NCBI GenBank assembly: GCA_030042915.1
Contig: JASHYS010000197.1
Coordinates: 1-6,321, forward strand
DNA: 6,321 bases
DNA from: Acidobacteriaceae bacterium
GTDB taxonomy: Bacteria > Acidobacteriota > Terriglobia > Terriglobales > Acidobacteriaceae
Direction: 5' to 3'
Shown here in pieces: positions 1 through 5,172 of the stretch. The first letter of the stretch is position 1, and the number at the start of each line of letters is the position of its first letter. The translations under genes and the position numbers were made by a program. Under the pieces are notes generated by a model that made no database searches, was not told where the DNA came from, and saw only the letters and a list, made by a program, of their open reading frames with translations.

Positions 1-71
1 GCGAACGCCGGCAAGGCAAGAACGGGAAGGCTCAGAAACATGGCCAACGCATGCTTCCGCGCGTATTTCAT
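1..71 (-). CDS. Start of a secreted protein gene (signal peptide only, cut by the left edge)
   Basis: Reading the minus strand from an ATG at 71-69 gives 23 complete codons that stay open to the window edge. The peptide is a textbook Sec signal: MKYARKH (basic n-region), then a hydrophobic stretch LAMFLSLPVLALP, ending in PAFA, which suits signal peptidase I. A strong Shine-Dalgarno sequence, GGAAGAGG at 84-77, sits 5 nt before this ATG, which favours it over the internal Met at 41-39. The mature protein lies outside the window, so its function cannot be named. The gene is divergent from the RraA-like gene at 286 and shares its upstream region, and its exported nature matches the other three genes of the left block. 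It is too short to have been called by length alone; the signal peptide plus ribosome site is the whole case. Confidence 0.72.
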   Translation of the reverse strand, partial: MKYARKHALAMFLSLPVLALPAF

Positions 72-285
72 ATGGGCCTCTTCCTGGGGGGCTCTGGCCA
101 TTCTAGACCATGCAGCGCGAAACTCGAACGGAAATCTCGCAATCGCACGGTCTGCCGTTGGGGCCAAAGTGGTTTTACAATTGCCATGCTCCTTTGATCG
201 CAGTCTGTGCATGCGGCTCGGTAAGCCAGGGCTGATGCGTTGGCCATAGGTCTAGGAGACAAAGCGCTCGCGGGAGGATCCTTCC
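72..285. other. Divergent intergenic region
   Basis: These 214 bp separate the minus-strand secreted protein from the plus-strand RraA-like gene and should hold promoters for both. The two ribosome sites are clear: GGAAGAGG at 77-84, minus strand, and GGGAGGA at 272-278, plus strand. I see no convincing -35/-10 pair and no strong operator-like inverted repeat. The plus-strand open frame at 40-249 lies partly antisense to the signal peptide and has no recognisable protein features, so I do not call it. Confidence 0.5.
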
Positions 286-1251
286 ATGAAAAAAGCGATT
301 GCAATGGCTGCGGTGATTGGCGCCTTTCTGGTAGCTCTGCCTTCACGTGCCCAGGTGAAGATGACGCGCGATCAGATTCTTTTCTACACCTCGGACTGGA
401 AGGGCGATCGCTTTCCTGATGGGCGTCCCAAGCTGCCCGATGCTCTGCTGAAGCGCGCGCTGGATATGACGATTGAAGACGTGTGGGAATACTTGCGCGA
501 CCACGGCTACCGCAACCAGTTTGAGGGCGGCTGGCAGGCGCTGCACCTCGACAAGCCGTTCGCCGGTCGCGCGCTCACGGCGCAGTACATGCCTATCCGG
601 CCCGACATGCAAAAGGCCATTCTTGCCGAAGGTAGGGCCGAAGGCCGCGTAAGCGGGACCAATAGCTGGCCGATAAATGAATTGCAGGTTGGCGATGTGT
701 ACGTCGCCGATGGTTTCGGCAAGATCGTCGAAGGCACTCTGATTGGCTCAAACTTGGGCAACGCAGTAGCGGCACGCACGCATACGGGGTTTGTGTTTGA
801 CGCCGGCATTCGCGATCAGGAAGAGAACCGGGAAATCCCAGACTTCAATGGGTTCTACCGCGGGTATGATCCCTCAGCCTGGGCCGACATGGAGCTGACC
901 GGCATCAATGTACCGGTTCGCATCGGAAGGGCCATCGTGCTGCCGGGCGACCTGGTGCTGGCCAAGCCGGAGGGCGTTCTCTTCATTCCCGCGATACTGG
1001 CTGAAGATGCCATCAGCGCCGCAGAGTTTACCGCGCTCACCGACGACTACAATTTCGAATTGAATCGCGAGGGCAAGAACGGAGCGCAGTTTGAAGGCGG
1101 ATGGACGCCGGCGAAGTACGATGCATTTGCCAAGTGGATCGACGCGCATCCTGAGAAGTTGAAGATGCCGCGCAGCGAGTTCGATGCCCTGCTTGCCAAA
1201 GCCAGGCAGCCGAAACCAGAGCGGCGGGTGCCGGGTGCGCCGGAGCCCTAG
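286..1251 (+). CDS. Exported RraA-family protein (HMG/CHA aldolase-like fold)
   Basis: The protein has 321 residues. The start at 286 has GGGAGGA 7 nt upstream. Residues 1-22 are a Sec signal (MKK, hydrophobic core, PSRA then Q), so the mature protein is extracytoplasmic. The core, roughly 85-240, matches the RraA/4-hydroxy-4-methyl-2-oxoglutarate aldolase fold. GSNLGNAVAARTHTG (154-168) leads into FVFDAGIRD (169-177), whose R176-D177 correspond to the substrate-binding Arg and metal-binding Asp of the aldolases. It is followed by NVPVRIGRAIVLPGDLVLAKPEGVLFIP in two parts (208-220 and 221-235), the family's PV..G...V.PGD.V...dGV..P signature. The usual acidic residue in the last segment is K227 here. 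About 60 N-terminal and 80 C-terminal residues lie outside the core, making it longer than typical RraA proteins (about 160-230). QFEGGW occurs twice, at 78-83 and 268-273. In the family, members are aldolases, decarboxylases or RNase E inhibitors. An RNase E inhibitor role is implausible for an exported protein, so an aldolase/lyase acting on an oxo- or sugar acid is the better inference. The exact substrate is unknown. Confidence 0.85.
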   Translation: MKKAIAMAAVIGAFLVALPSRAQVKMTRDQILFYTSDWKGDRFPDGRPKLPDALLKRALDMTIEDVWEYLRDHGYRNQFEGGWQALHLDKPFAGRALTAQYMPIRPDMQKAILAEGRAEGRVSGTNSWPINELQVGDVYVADGFGKIVEGTLIGSNLGNAVAARTHTGFVFDAGIRDQEENREIPDFNGFYRGYDPSAWADMELTGINVPVRIGRAIVLPGDLVLAKPEGVLFIPAILAEDAISAAEFTALTDDYNFELNREGKNGAQFEGGWTPAKYDAFAKWIDAHPEKLKMPRSEFDALLAKARQPKPERRVPGAPEP

Positions 1252-1265
1252 AATGAGTCGCGCAT

Positions 1266-2405
1266 TTACCCCACTCGCTCAACAATCAGCGCCGCTTGCA
1301 GCATCGCCTTCGCGTAGGCTATGTCATATAGATTGCCCGCGTAGCCGCCGCCTCCAGGATATCCACGAATCGAACCACGCTCCCGGTCGTAGTCAATAGC
1401 GCGCGGATGCTCGGGATAAATCTCGCGCGAATACTTCATCTTGATCAGCTCGCGCATCACGGCGAACATATTCACGTCGCCCTCATCGATGAAGCCTTCG
1501 TCATATTTGAGATAAGGCACCTTTACATGCGGATTGCGATAGTGCATGTGGTTGATGCGGTCGCGGCTGCCAAAGTACCTGCACACTTCAACCGGGTCCT
1601 CGCCCATCTCCATGGTCACGCCGCAATCGAAGGTAATTCCATTCGCCGGGCTGTCCACGACCTCGATCAGGTGCTTCCAGCCGGCAACCGTGGCCATGAT
1701 CTGTTGCGATCCCCGGCTGAGCGGGAAAGGCGGATCGTTGGGGTGCAGAGCGAGGCGTACATTTGCTTTTTCGGCGACGGGAATAACGGCCTTGAGGAAG
1801 TACGTGATATTGGCCCACATTTCATCGAGGGTGTGAGCGCCCTCCTGTGGAAGCGGCGGAAGATCCTTCATCCGGTCAAAATCCACGCCGGTCAGTCCCG
1901 CGCCACCCCGCCCGGTCTCCTCGAAATAACCCTCCATGGCACGGTGCGCATAGAAGTTGTATTCCACCACAGGCAGTCCCACCTGGCCGGCAGCTTGAAT
2001 TGACTGCCTGACTTTGTCGATCTCCTCATCGCGCCCAGGTCGCCCATAAATCACGTTTGGAAAGCCGCCAATCATCAGGTTTCCCAGCGTCACACCGCCG
2101 GCCTTGAGTTTGTCGACAATCGGCTGAAGCTCATTGACGGTCCACGGTATTGCGGGACCGTTCGACAACACATGGTAGACGCCGATCTGAACCATGCTGC
2201 GAATGATCTGATCACTAACGCCATTGCGCACATCGATCCCGCAGGCGATTTTCGGCGTCGTGACGCTCTCCTGCGGCATGCCGTCACCAAGCCACCAGGG
2301 CTTCGTATCCTGCGCGGCTCCCGTCAATGGCGGCAACATCGGCGTCACTGCAGCGGCCCCGATTGACTTGATCAGATTGCGACGCGAAAGCAAGGACTTG
2401 ATCAT
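1266..2405 (-). CDS. Tat-exported mannonate dehydratase (UxuA)-family protein
   Basis: The protein has 379 residues, starting at the ATG at 2405-2403. UxuA-type enzymes dehydrate D-mannonate to 2-keto-3-deoxygluconate in hexuronate breakdown. Residues 1-31 form a twin-arginine signal: SRRNLIK at 7-13, hydrophobic IGAAAVTPML, then GAAQD. The mature part matches the UxuA TIM barrel in order: EYNFYAHRAM (148-157), RLALHPNDPP (217-226; E. coli UxuA has HPDDPP), SPANGITFDCG (252-262), INHMHYRN (284-291), EGDVNMFAVM (308-317), YPEHPRAIDYD (330-340) and the glycine-rich end GYPGGGGYAG (348-357). Expected metal ligands are H221, C261, H288 and the E332-H333 region, where the classic family has Asp-His. 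Length is near the usual 350-400. A longer in-frame start at 2606 would add 67 uncharacteristic residues ahead of the Tat signal and run into the neighbouring gene, so it is rejected. The ribosome site is weak. The gene converges with the RraA-like gene (14-bp gap) and diverges from the enolase-superfamily gene. Because of the substitutions, activity on mannonate itself is uncertain; a related aldonate or an epimerase role is possible. Confidence 0.85.
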   Translation of the reverse strand: MIKSLLSRRNLIKSIGAAAVTPMLPPLTGAAQDTKPWWLGDGMPQESVTTPKIACGIDVRNGVSDQIIRSMVQIGVYHVLSNGPAIPWTVNELQPIVDKLKAGGVTLGNLMIGGFPNVIYGRPGRDEEIDKVRQSIQAAGQVGLPVVEYNFYAHRAMEGYFEETGRGGAGLTGVDFDRMKDLPPLPQEGAHTLDEMWANITYFLKAVIPVAEKANVRLALHPNDPPFPLSRGSQQIMATVAGWKHLIEVVDSPANGITFDCGVTMEMGEDPVEVCRYFGSRDRINHMHYRNPHVKVPYLKYDEGFIDEGDVNMFAVMRELIKMKYSREIYPEHPRAIDYDRERGSIRGYPGGGGYAGNLYDIAYAKAMLQAALIVERVG

Positions 2406-2470
2406 GGAGAAACTCACACCCGCTTTGATTTGCCAACAGCCACGGTTATGCATTCTTCCACAAACTCGCC

Positions 2471-2490
2471 TGAACTGTCGAAACAGTTCA
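2471..2490. promoter_or_regulatory. Candidate operator: perfect 8-bp inverted repeat with 4-bp spacer
   Basis: TGAACTGT (2471-2478) and ACAGTTCA (2483-2490) are exact reverse complements around the spacer CGAA. The site lies 65 bp from the UxuA-like start and 78 bp from the enolase-superfamily start, so one dimeric regulator bound here could control both divergent genes. A degenerate direct repeat (ACTCG-CCTG at about 2465-2472, ACTCG-TG-CCTG at 2490-2500) flanks it. No T-run follows on either strand, so it is not a terminator. The regulator family cannot be told from the site alone, and no regulator gene is in the window. Confidence 0.5.
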
Positions 2491-2496
2491 CTCGTG

Positions 2497-2509
2497 CCTG
2501 GGAACCAGG
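2497..2509. repeat. Short inverted repeat CCTGG GAA CCAGG
   Basis: This is a perfect 5-bp inverted repeat with a 3-bp spacer, 6 bp downstream of the 20-bp candidate operator and in the same divergent promoter region. It could be an accessory binding half or chance; its short arms make it weak evidence by itself. Confidence 0.3.
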
Positions 2510-2568
2510 ATGGGAAGGCGGGAGTAAGATGGAAACTCCAAAAAAGTCGGGGAAGGGAATTGACTGAA

Positions 2569-3936
2569 ATGTCCAACGCACATCGATTTCGCATCGAACG
2601 TCGCAAAGTGCTTAAGTCGTCAATCAGCTTACTTGCAGGAAGCGCGGTTGGGCGCGCCGCAGAAGCTCAGGCAGGGATCAAGAACGTGAACCTTGCTTCG
2701 AGTCCCTCGACCCTGAAGATCACAGATATGCGCTATGCAGTGATCGTCAAGCCAGGCCCGAGCCCGTGCGTGCTCATCCGCATTGACACCAATCAAGGTG
2801 TCTACGGCCTTGGCGAGGTGCGCGACGGCGCCGGGCCGCAATACGCGATGGTCCTCAAGAGCCGCCTGCTGGGAGAGAATCCTCTGCGCGTCGACTACTT
2901 GTTTCAGAAAATCGCACAGTTTGGCGGCAACGCGCGTCAGGCCGGCGGCGTGTGCGCAGTGGAGATGGCCCTGTGGGACATTGCCGGCAAGGTCTACAAC
3001 ATTCCCGTGTACCAGATGCTTGGCGGCAAATGGCGCGATGAAGTTCGCATCTACGCCGACACGACGGAATCGAAGGATCCGGCTGAATATGGCCGCCGCG
3101 CCAAAGCCCGCAAGGAAATGGGCCTGACCTGGATGAAGATGGATCTGGGCATCAACGTGCTCGATGGGATTCCCGACACGGTAATGCAGCCTCCTGGTCT
3201 GAGCAATTGGGAACAGCACGTGCAGCCGAACCTTTTTATTGCCACCGAAGTGACGGAGAAGGGCATCGACCGGCTGTGCGAGTACGTGGCTGCTGTGCGC
3301 GAGAACATCGGCTACGATATGCCTCTGTCGATGGATCACCTGGGCCATATTGGCGTGAAATCGGTTATCCGGCTCGGTAAAGCGTATGAGAAATTTAACC
3401 TCGAGTGGATGGAAGATGTGATTCCCTGGTACTACACCGACCTGCTCAAGGAGATTACTCAGCAGAGCCCGACGCCGACACTCACCGGCGAGGACATTTA
3501 CAGGATTGAGGATTTCGAGACTCTATGCCGAGAGCACGCTGTGGACAAGATTCATCCCGATCTGGCGACTTCGGGAGGAATTCTGCAAACTCACCACATC
3601 GGCGAAATGGCGTTCAAGTATGGTGTACCCATGGCCATGCACTTTGCGGGAACTCCGGTCGGATGCATGGCATGTGTCCATTGCGCGGCGGCCACACGAA
3701 ACTTTCTCGCACTCGAGAACCACTCTCTCGATGTGCCCTTCTGGCAGGATCTCGTTACGGGAGTGGAAAAGCCGATCATCAATAAGGGTTATATCCACCT
3801 GCCCGACACCCCAGGCCTCGGCATTGCCTTGAATGATGACGAACTCAGGCGTCACCTCAAGCCGGAAACGGGTTACTTTGACCCCACACCTATGTGGGAT
3901 GATCCGCAATCGTGGGACGACGCGCTCTTCAGTTGA
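2569..3936 (+). CDS. Tat-exported enolase-superfamily (mandelate racemase/MLE type) sugar-acid dehydratase-like protein
   Basis: The protein has 455 residues. Enzymes of this group abstract the proton next to a carboxylate, leading to dehydration of sugar acids or racemization. The chosen ATG follows a GGGAAGGG ribosome site and begins directly with a twin-arginine signal: IERRKVLK (9-16), hydrophobic SSISLLAGSAVG, then AEAQA. Earlier in-frame starts (2224, 2404) would overlap or crowd the divergent gene. The N-terminal capping domain includes IDTNQGVYGLGEV (72-84) and the VEMALWDIAGK helix (131-141). In the barrel, K190 in WMKMDLG fits the second-strand catalytic lysine region. Expected Mg ligands are D256 (SMDHLG), E282 (EWMEDV) and E308 (TGEDIY). 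D331 (IHPDLATSGG) and H358 (MAMHFAG) form the likely Asp-His acid/base dyad of mandelate racemase-like members. All key positions look intact. C366, C369 and C372 form a CxxCxxC cluster just after H358, which is unusual. Length is somewhat above the common 370-420, largely because of the signal peptide and a loop around 200-225. Mannonate, galactonate or a similar aldonate is a plausible substrate; the exact one cannot be read from the sequence. Confidence 0.88.
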   Translation: MSNAHRFRIERRKVLKSSISLLAGSAVGRAAEAQAGIKNVNLASSPSTLKITDMRYAVIVKPGPSPCVLIRIDTNQGVYGLGEVRDGAGPQYAMVLKSRLLGENPLRVDYLFQKIAQFGGNARQAGGVCAVEMALWDIAGKVYNIPVYQMLGGKWRDEVRIYADTTESKDPAEYGRRAKARKEMGLTWMKMDLGINVLDGIPDTVMQPPGLSNWEQHVQPNLFIATEVTEKGIDRLCEYVAAVRENIGYDMPLSMDHLGHIGVKSVIRLGKAYEKFNLEWMEDVIPWYYTDLLKEITQQSPTPTLTGEDIYRIEDFETLCREHAVDKIHPDLATSGGILQTHHIGEMAFKYGVPMAMHFAGTPVGCMACVHCAAATRNFLALENHSLDVPFWQDLVTGVEKPIINKGYIHLPDTPGLGIALNDDELRRHLKPETGYFDPTPMWDDPQSWDDALFS

Positions 3937-3995
3937 CCCACGAGGGCACCGTTCGGCTCGCGGCCGTCAACGCCCAGGCGCTCTGCGGGCCTGCT

Positions 3996-4015
3996 TGTGC
4001 CTTGCGGCACATTTT
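3996..4015 (+). terminator. Weak terminator-like hairpin after the enolase-superfamily gene
   Basis: T GTGCC (3996-4001) pairs with GGCAC A (4006-4011) around a TTGC loop, followed by TTTT (4012-4015). It lies 59 nt past the stop codon of the enolase-superfamily gene and before the cysD leader, the right place for separating the two units. The 6-bp stem and short T-run make it a weak intrinsic terminator at best. Confidence 0.35.
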
Positions 4016-4066
4016 GCTAGCATATCTTTACGCATGGTCCGCTCTTCTCAAAGGCGTTCGTGTTGT

Positions 4067-4092
4067 CGCCCGTCCCACATTTGCGACGGGTG
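4067..4092 (+). promoter_or_regulatory. Inverted repeat upstream of cysD, with two competing pairings
   Basis: CGCCCGTC (4067-4074) pairs with GACGGGTG (4085-4092), 8 pairs including one G-U, with a 10-nt loop. The same stretch can instead pair GTCGC (4065-4069) with GCGAC (4083-4087); the two pairings exclude each other. It lies in the region between the enolase-superfamily gene and cysD, about 125-150 nt before the cysD start. It may be an operator for a sulfur-assimilation regulator or part of a structured leader. It does not match any regulatory element I recognise. Confidence 0.3.
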
Positions 4093-4136
4093 TCCTGTCT
4101 AGTCTCCAGCTTCTCCTCAGCACCATCTGATTCAGA

Positions 4137-4172
4137 AGACACACCCGTAGCCTGAAGGCTGGGCATGTGTCT
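4137..4172 (+). promoter_or_regulatory. Bulged 14-bp hairpin in the cysD leader
   Basis: Three stacked stems are visible. AGACACA (4137-4143) pairs with TGTGTCT (4166-4172), CCC (4144-4146) with GGG (4161-4163), and AGCC (4149-4152) with GGCT (4157-4160), with a TGAA loop. A 2-nt bulge sits on each side (GT at 4147-4148, CA at 4164-4165). All 14 pairs are Watson-Crick. A purine pair below the stem (GA at 4135-4136, GA at 4173-4174) could add tandem G-A pairs. No T-run follows on either strand, so it is not an intrinsic terminator. It ends 43 nt before the cysD start. The lowest two bases of its 3' arm are also part of an alternative pairing, CTGAG (4171-4175) with CTCAG (4186-4190). A cis-acting leader element for sulfate assimilation is a reasonable inference; the class is unknown. 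Confidence 0.45.
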
Positions 4173-4215
4173 GAGTGTACCGGCCCTCAGGGTTCCCCGA
4201 ACGAGAGAGGTCCCG

Positions 4216-5172
4216 ATGCCGGTCGCCGGAAGTGAAGTCGTCAACTCGCCAGGACGCACGAGCGTCGCCCCTGCGCGGCGGCTGAATCATCTGCGCCTTC
4301 TTGAGGCGGAGAGCATTCACATTCTGCGCGAGGTGGCCTCGGAATTCGAGCGTCCGGTGATGCTTTACTCCATCGGCAAAGACTCCTCAGTGATGCTCAG
4401 GCTGGCGCAAAAGGCCTTTTATCCCGCGCCGATTCCGTTTCCACTCCTGCACATCGACACCGGCTTCAAATTCGCCGAGATGCTGCAATTCCGCGATGAG
4501 ACGGCGCGCAAGGTGGGCGCCGAGCTACTGGTGTGGCGCAACGAACCGGCAATCGCCGCCGGAACCAATCCCATTGTGCTCGACACCAAGCGCTGTTGTG
4601 CGCTGCTGAAAACCCAGGCGCTGCTCGACGCACTGCGCCACTACAACTTTGATGCCGCTTTCGGTGGCGCTCGCCGCGACGAGGAGAAGTCACGCGCCAA
4701 GGAGCGGATCTATTCGTTCCGTGACTCGGCCGGCCAGTGGGATCCCAAGAATCAACGGCCGGAGTTGTGGAATCTTTACAACGCGCGCATCCACCCCGGC
4801 GAAAGCATTCGCGTTTTTCCGCTTTCCAACTGGACCGAAATGGACGTGTGGCAGTACATCCATGAAGAGAAAATCCCGGTGGTCGATTTGTACTTTGCCA
4901 GGGAGCGGCCCATGTACGTCCGCGGCGATGTCCTGCTGCCCATTGAGCAGGACTTTATGGCGCGGCCGGGCGAGAAGCCGCAAATGGTCAAGTGCCGCTT
5001 GCGCTCGCTCGGTTGCAGTCCGTGCACAGGCGCCATCCGCTCCGATGCAACCACCATTCCCGACATCATTGCAGAGCTGATTTCGTTCAAATCGTCGGAA
5101 CGCGCCAATCGGGTCATCGATCACGACCAGGAAGGCTCGATGGAAATCAAGAAGCGGGAGGGCTACTTTTAA
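4216..5172 (+). CDS. cysD: Sulfate adenylyltransferase subunit 2 (ATP sulfurylase PP-loop subunit)
   Basis: The protein has 318 residues (E. coli CysD about 302). With CysN it adenylates sulfate with ATP to APS in the cytoplasm, the first step of sulfate assimilation. The PP-loop SIGKDSS is at 52-58, followed by [12 protein letters not shown] (75-86). The hallmark blocks are [22 protein letters not shown] in two parts (149-159 and 160-170), [12 protein letters not shown] (175-186), [14 protein letters not shown] (195-208), and the C-terminal [12 protein letters not shown] (307-318). The start at 4216 has GAGAGG ending 5 nt upstream. An in-frame ATG at 4165 lies inside a leader hairpin arm and would add residues unlike CysD; even the chosen start gives about 20 extra N-terminal residues before [10 protein letters not shown]. 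Oddity: CC at 127-128 ([17 protein letters not shown]. coli has KHTDIMKTEGLKQAL) and CSPC at 267-270 (E. coli CWPL), resembling the CC...CxxC iron-sulfur pattern of APS reductases. C260 is a further cysteine. The first gene of a cysDN operon. Confidence 0.97.
   Translation: MPVAGSEVVNSPGRTSVAPARRLNHLRLLEAESIHILREVASEFERPVMLYSIGKDSSVMLRLAQKAFYPAPIPFPLLHIDTGFKFAEMLQFRDETARKVGAELLVWRNEPAIAAGTNPIVLDTKRCCALLKTQALLDALRHYNFDAAFGGARRDEEKSRAKERIYSFRDSAGQWDPKNQRPELWNLYNARIHPGESIRVFPLSNWTEMDVWQYIHEEKIPVVDLYFARERPMYVRGDVLLPIEQDFMARPGEKPQMVKCRLRSLGCSPCTGAIRSDATTIPDIIAELISFKSSERANRVIDHDQEGSMEIKKREGYF

Larger units (their letters stand above)
2406..2568. other. Divergent promoter region between two dehydratase-like genes
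   Basis: These 163 bp carry the control region for the UxuA-like gene (minus) and the enolase-superfamily gene (plus). Two inverted repeats lie near its centre, at 2471-2490 and 2497-2509, and are listed separately. A weak plus-strand promoter match is TTGATT (2425-2430), 16 bp, then TATGCA (2447-2452). If real, it would place the 20-bp repeat just downstream of the transcription start, a typical repression position. The ribosome site for the plus gene is GGGGAAGGGA, around 2549-2558. Confidence 0.45.

Noticed and set aside
1252..1265. Bidirectional terminator between the convergent RraA-like and UxuA-like genes
   Set aside because: The gap is only 14 bp, and no stem with a T-run is visible in it or in the adjoining gene ends.
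1407..2003. Plus-strand open frame of 198 codons
   Set aside because: It is antisense to the UxuA-like gene, whose conserved blocks run through the whole stretch.
2224..2568. Upstream in-frame starts for the enolase-superfamily gene (ATG at 2224 or 2404, TTG at 2560)
   Set aside because: 2224 and 2404 fall in or at the edge of the opposite-strand gene and add non-family residues ahead of the Tat signal. TTG at 2560 is too close to the ribosome site.
2406..2606. N-terminal extension of the UxuA-like gene to an ATG at 2606, giving 446 residues
   Set aside because: It would place a twin-arginine signal 67 residues inside the protein, overlap the start of the divergent gene, and consume the palindromic promoter region.
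2629..3348. Minus-strand open frame of 239 codons
   Set aside because: It is antisense to the enolase-superfamily gene, whose motifs are intact; no recognisable protein features.
4131..4176. Kink-turn reading of the tandem G-A pairs below the cysD leader hairpin
   Set aside because: The purine pairs have the right order, but no second helix of useful length closes across a 3-nt bulge.
4165..4215. ATG at 4165 as the cysD start
   Set aside because: It has a GAAGG ribosome-like sequence, but both lie within the leader hairpin, and the extra 17 residues do not resemble CysD. ATG at 4216 has a better-placed GAGAGG.
4199..4235. Resemblance to a SAM-I riboswitch (GAGAGG followed by CCCGATG and CCGG)
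   Set aside because: The match is short, the order and spacing of the S-box core are absent, and the purine stretch is better explained as the cysD ribosome site, with the ATG as its start codon.
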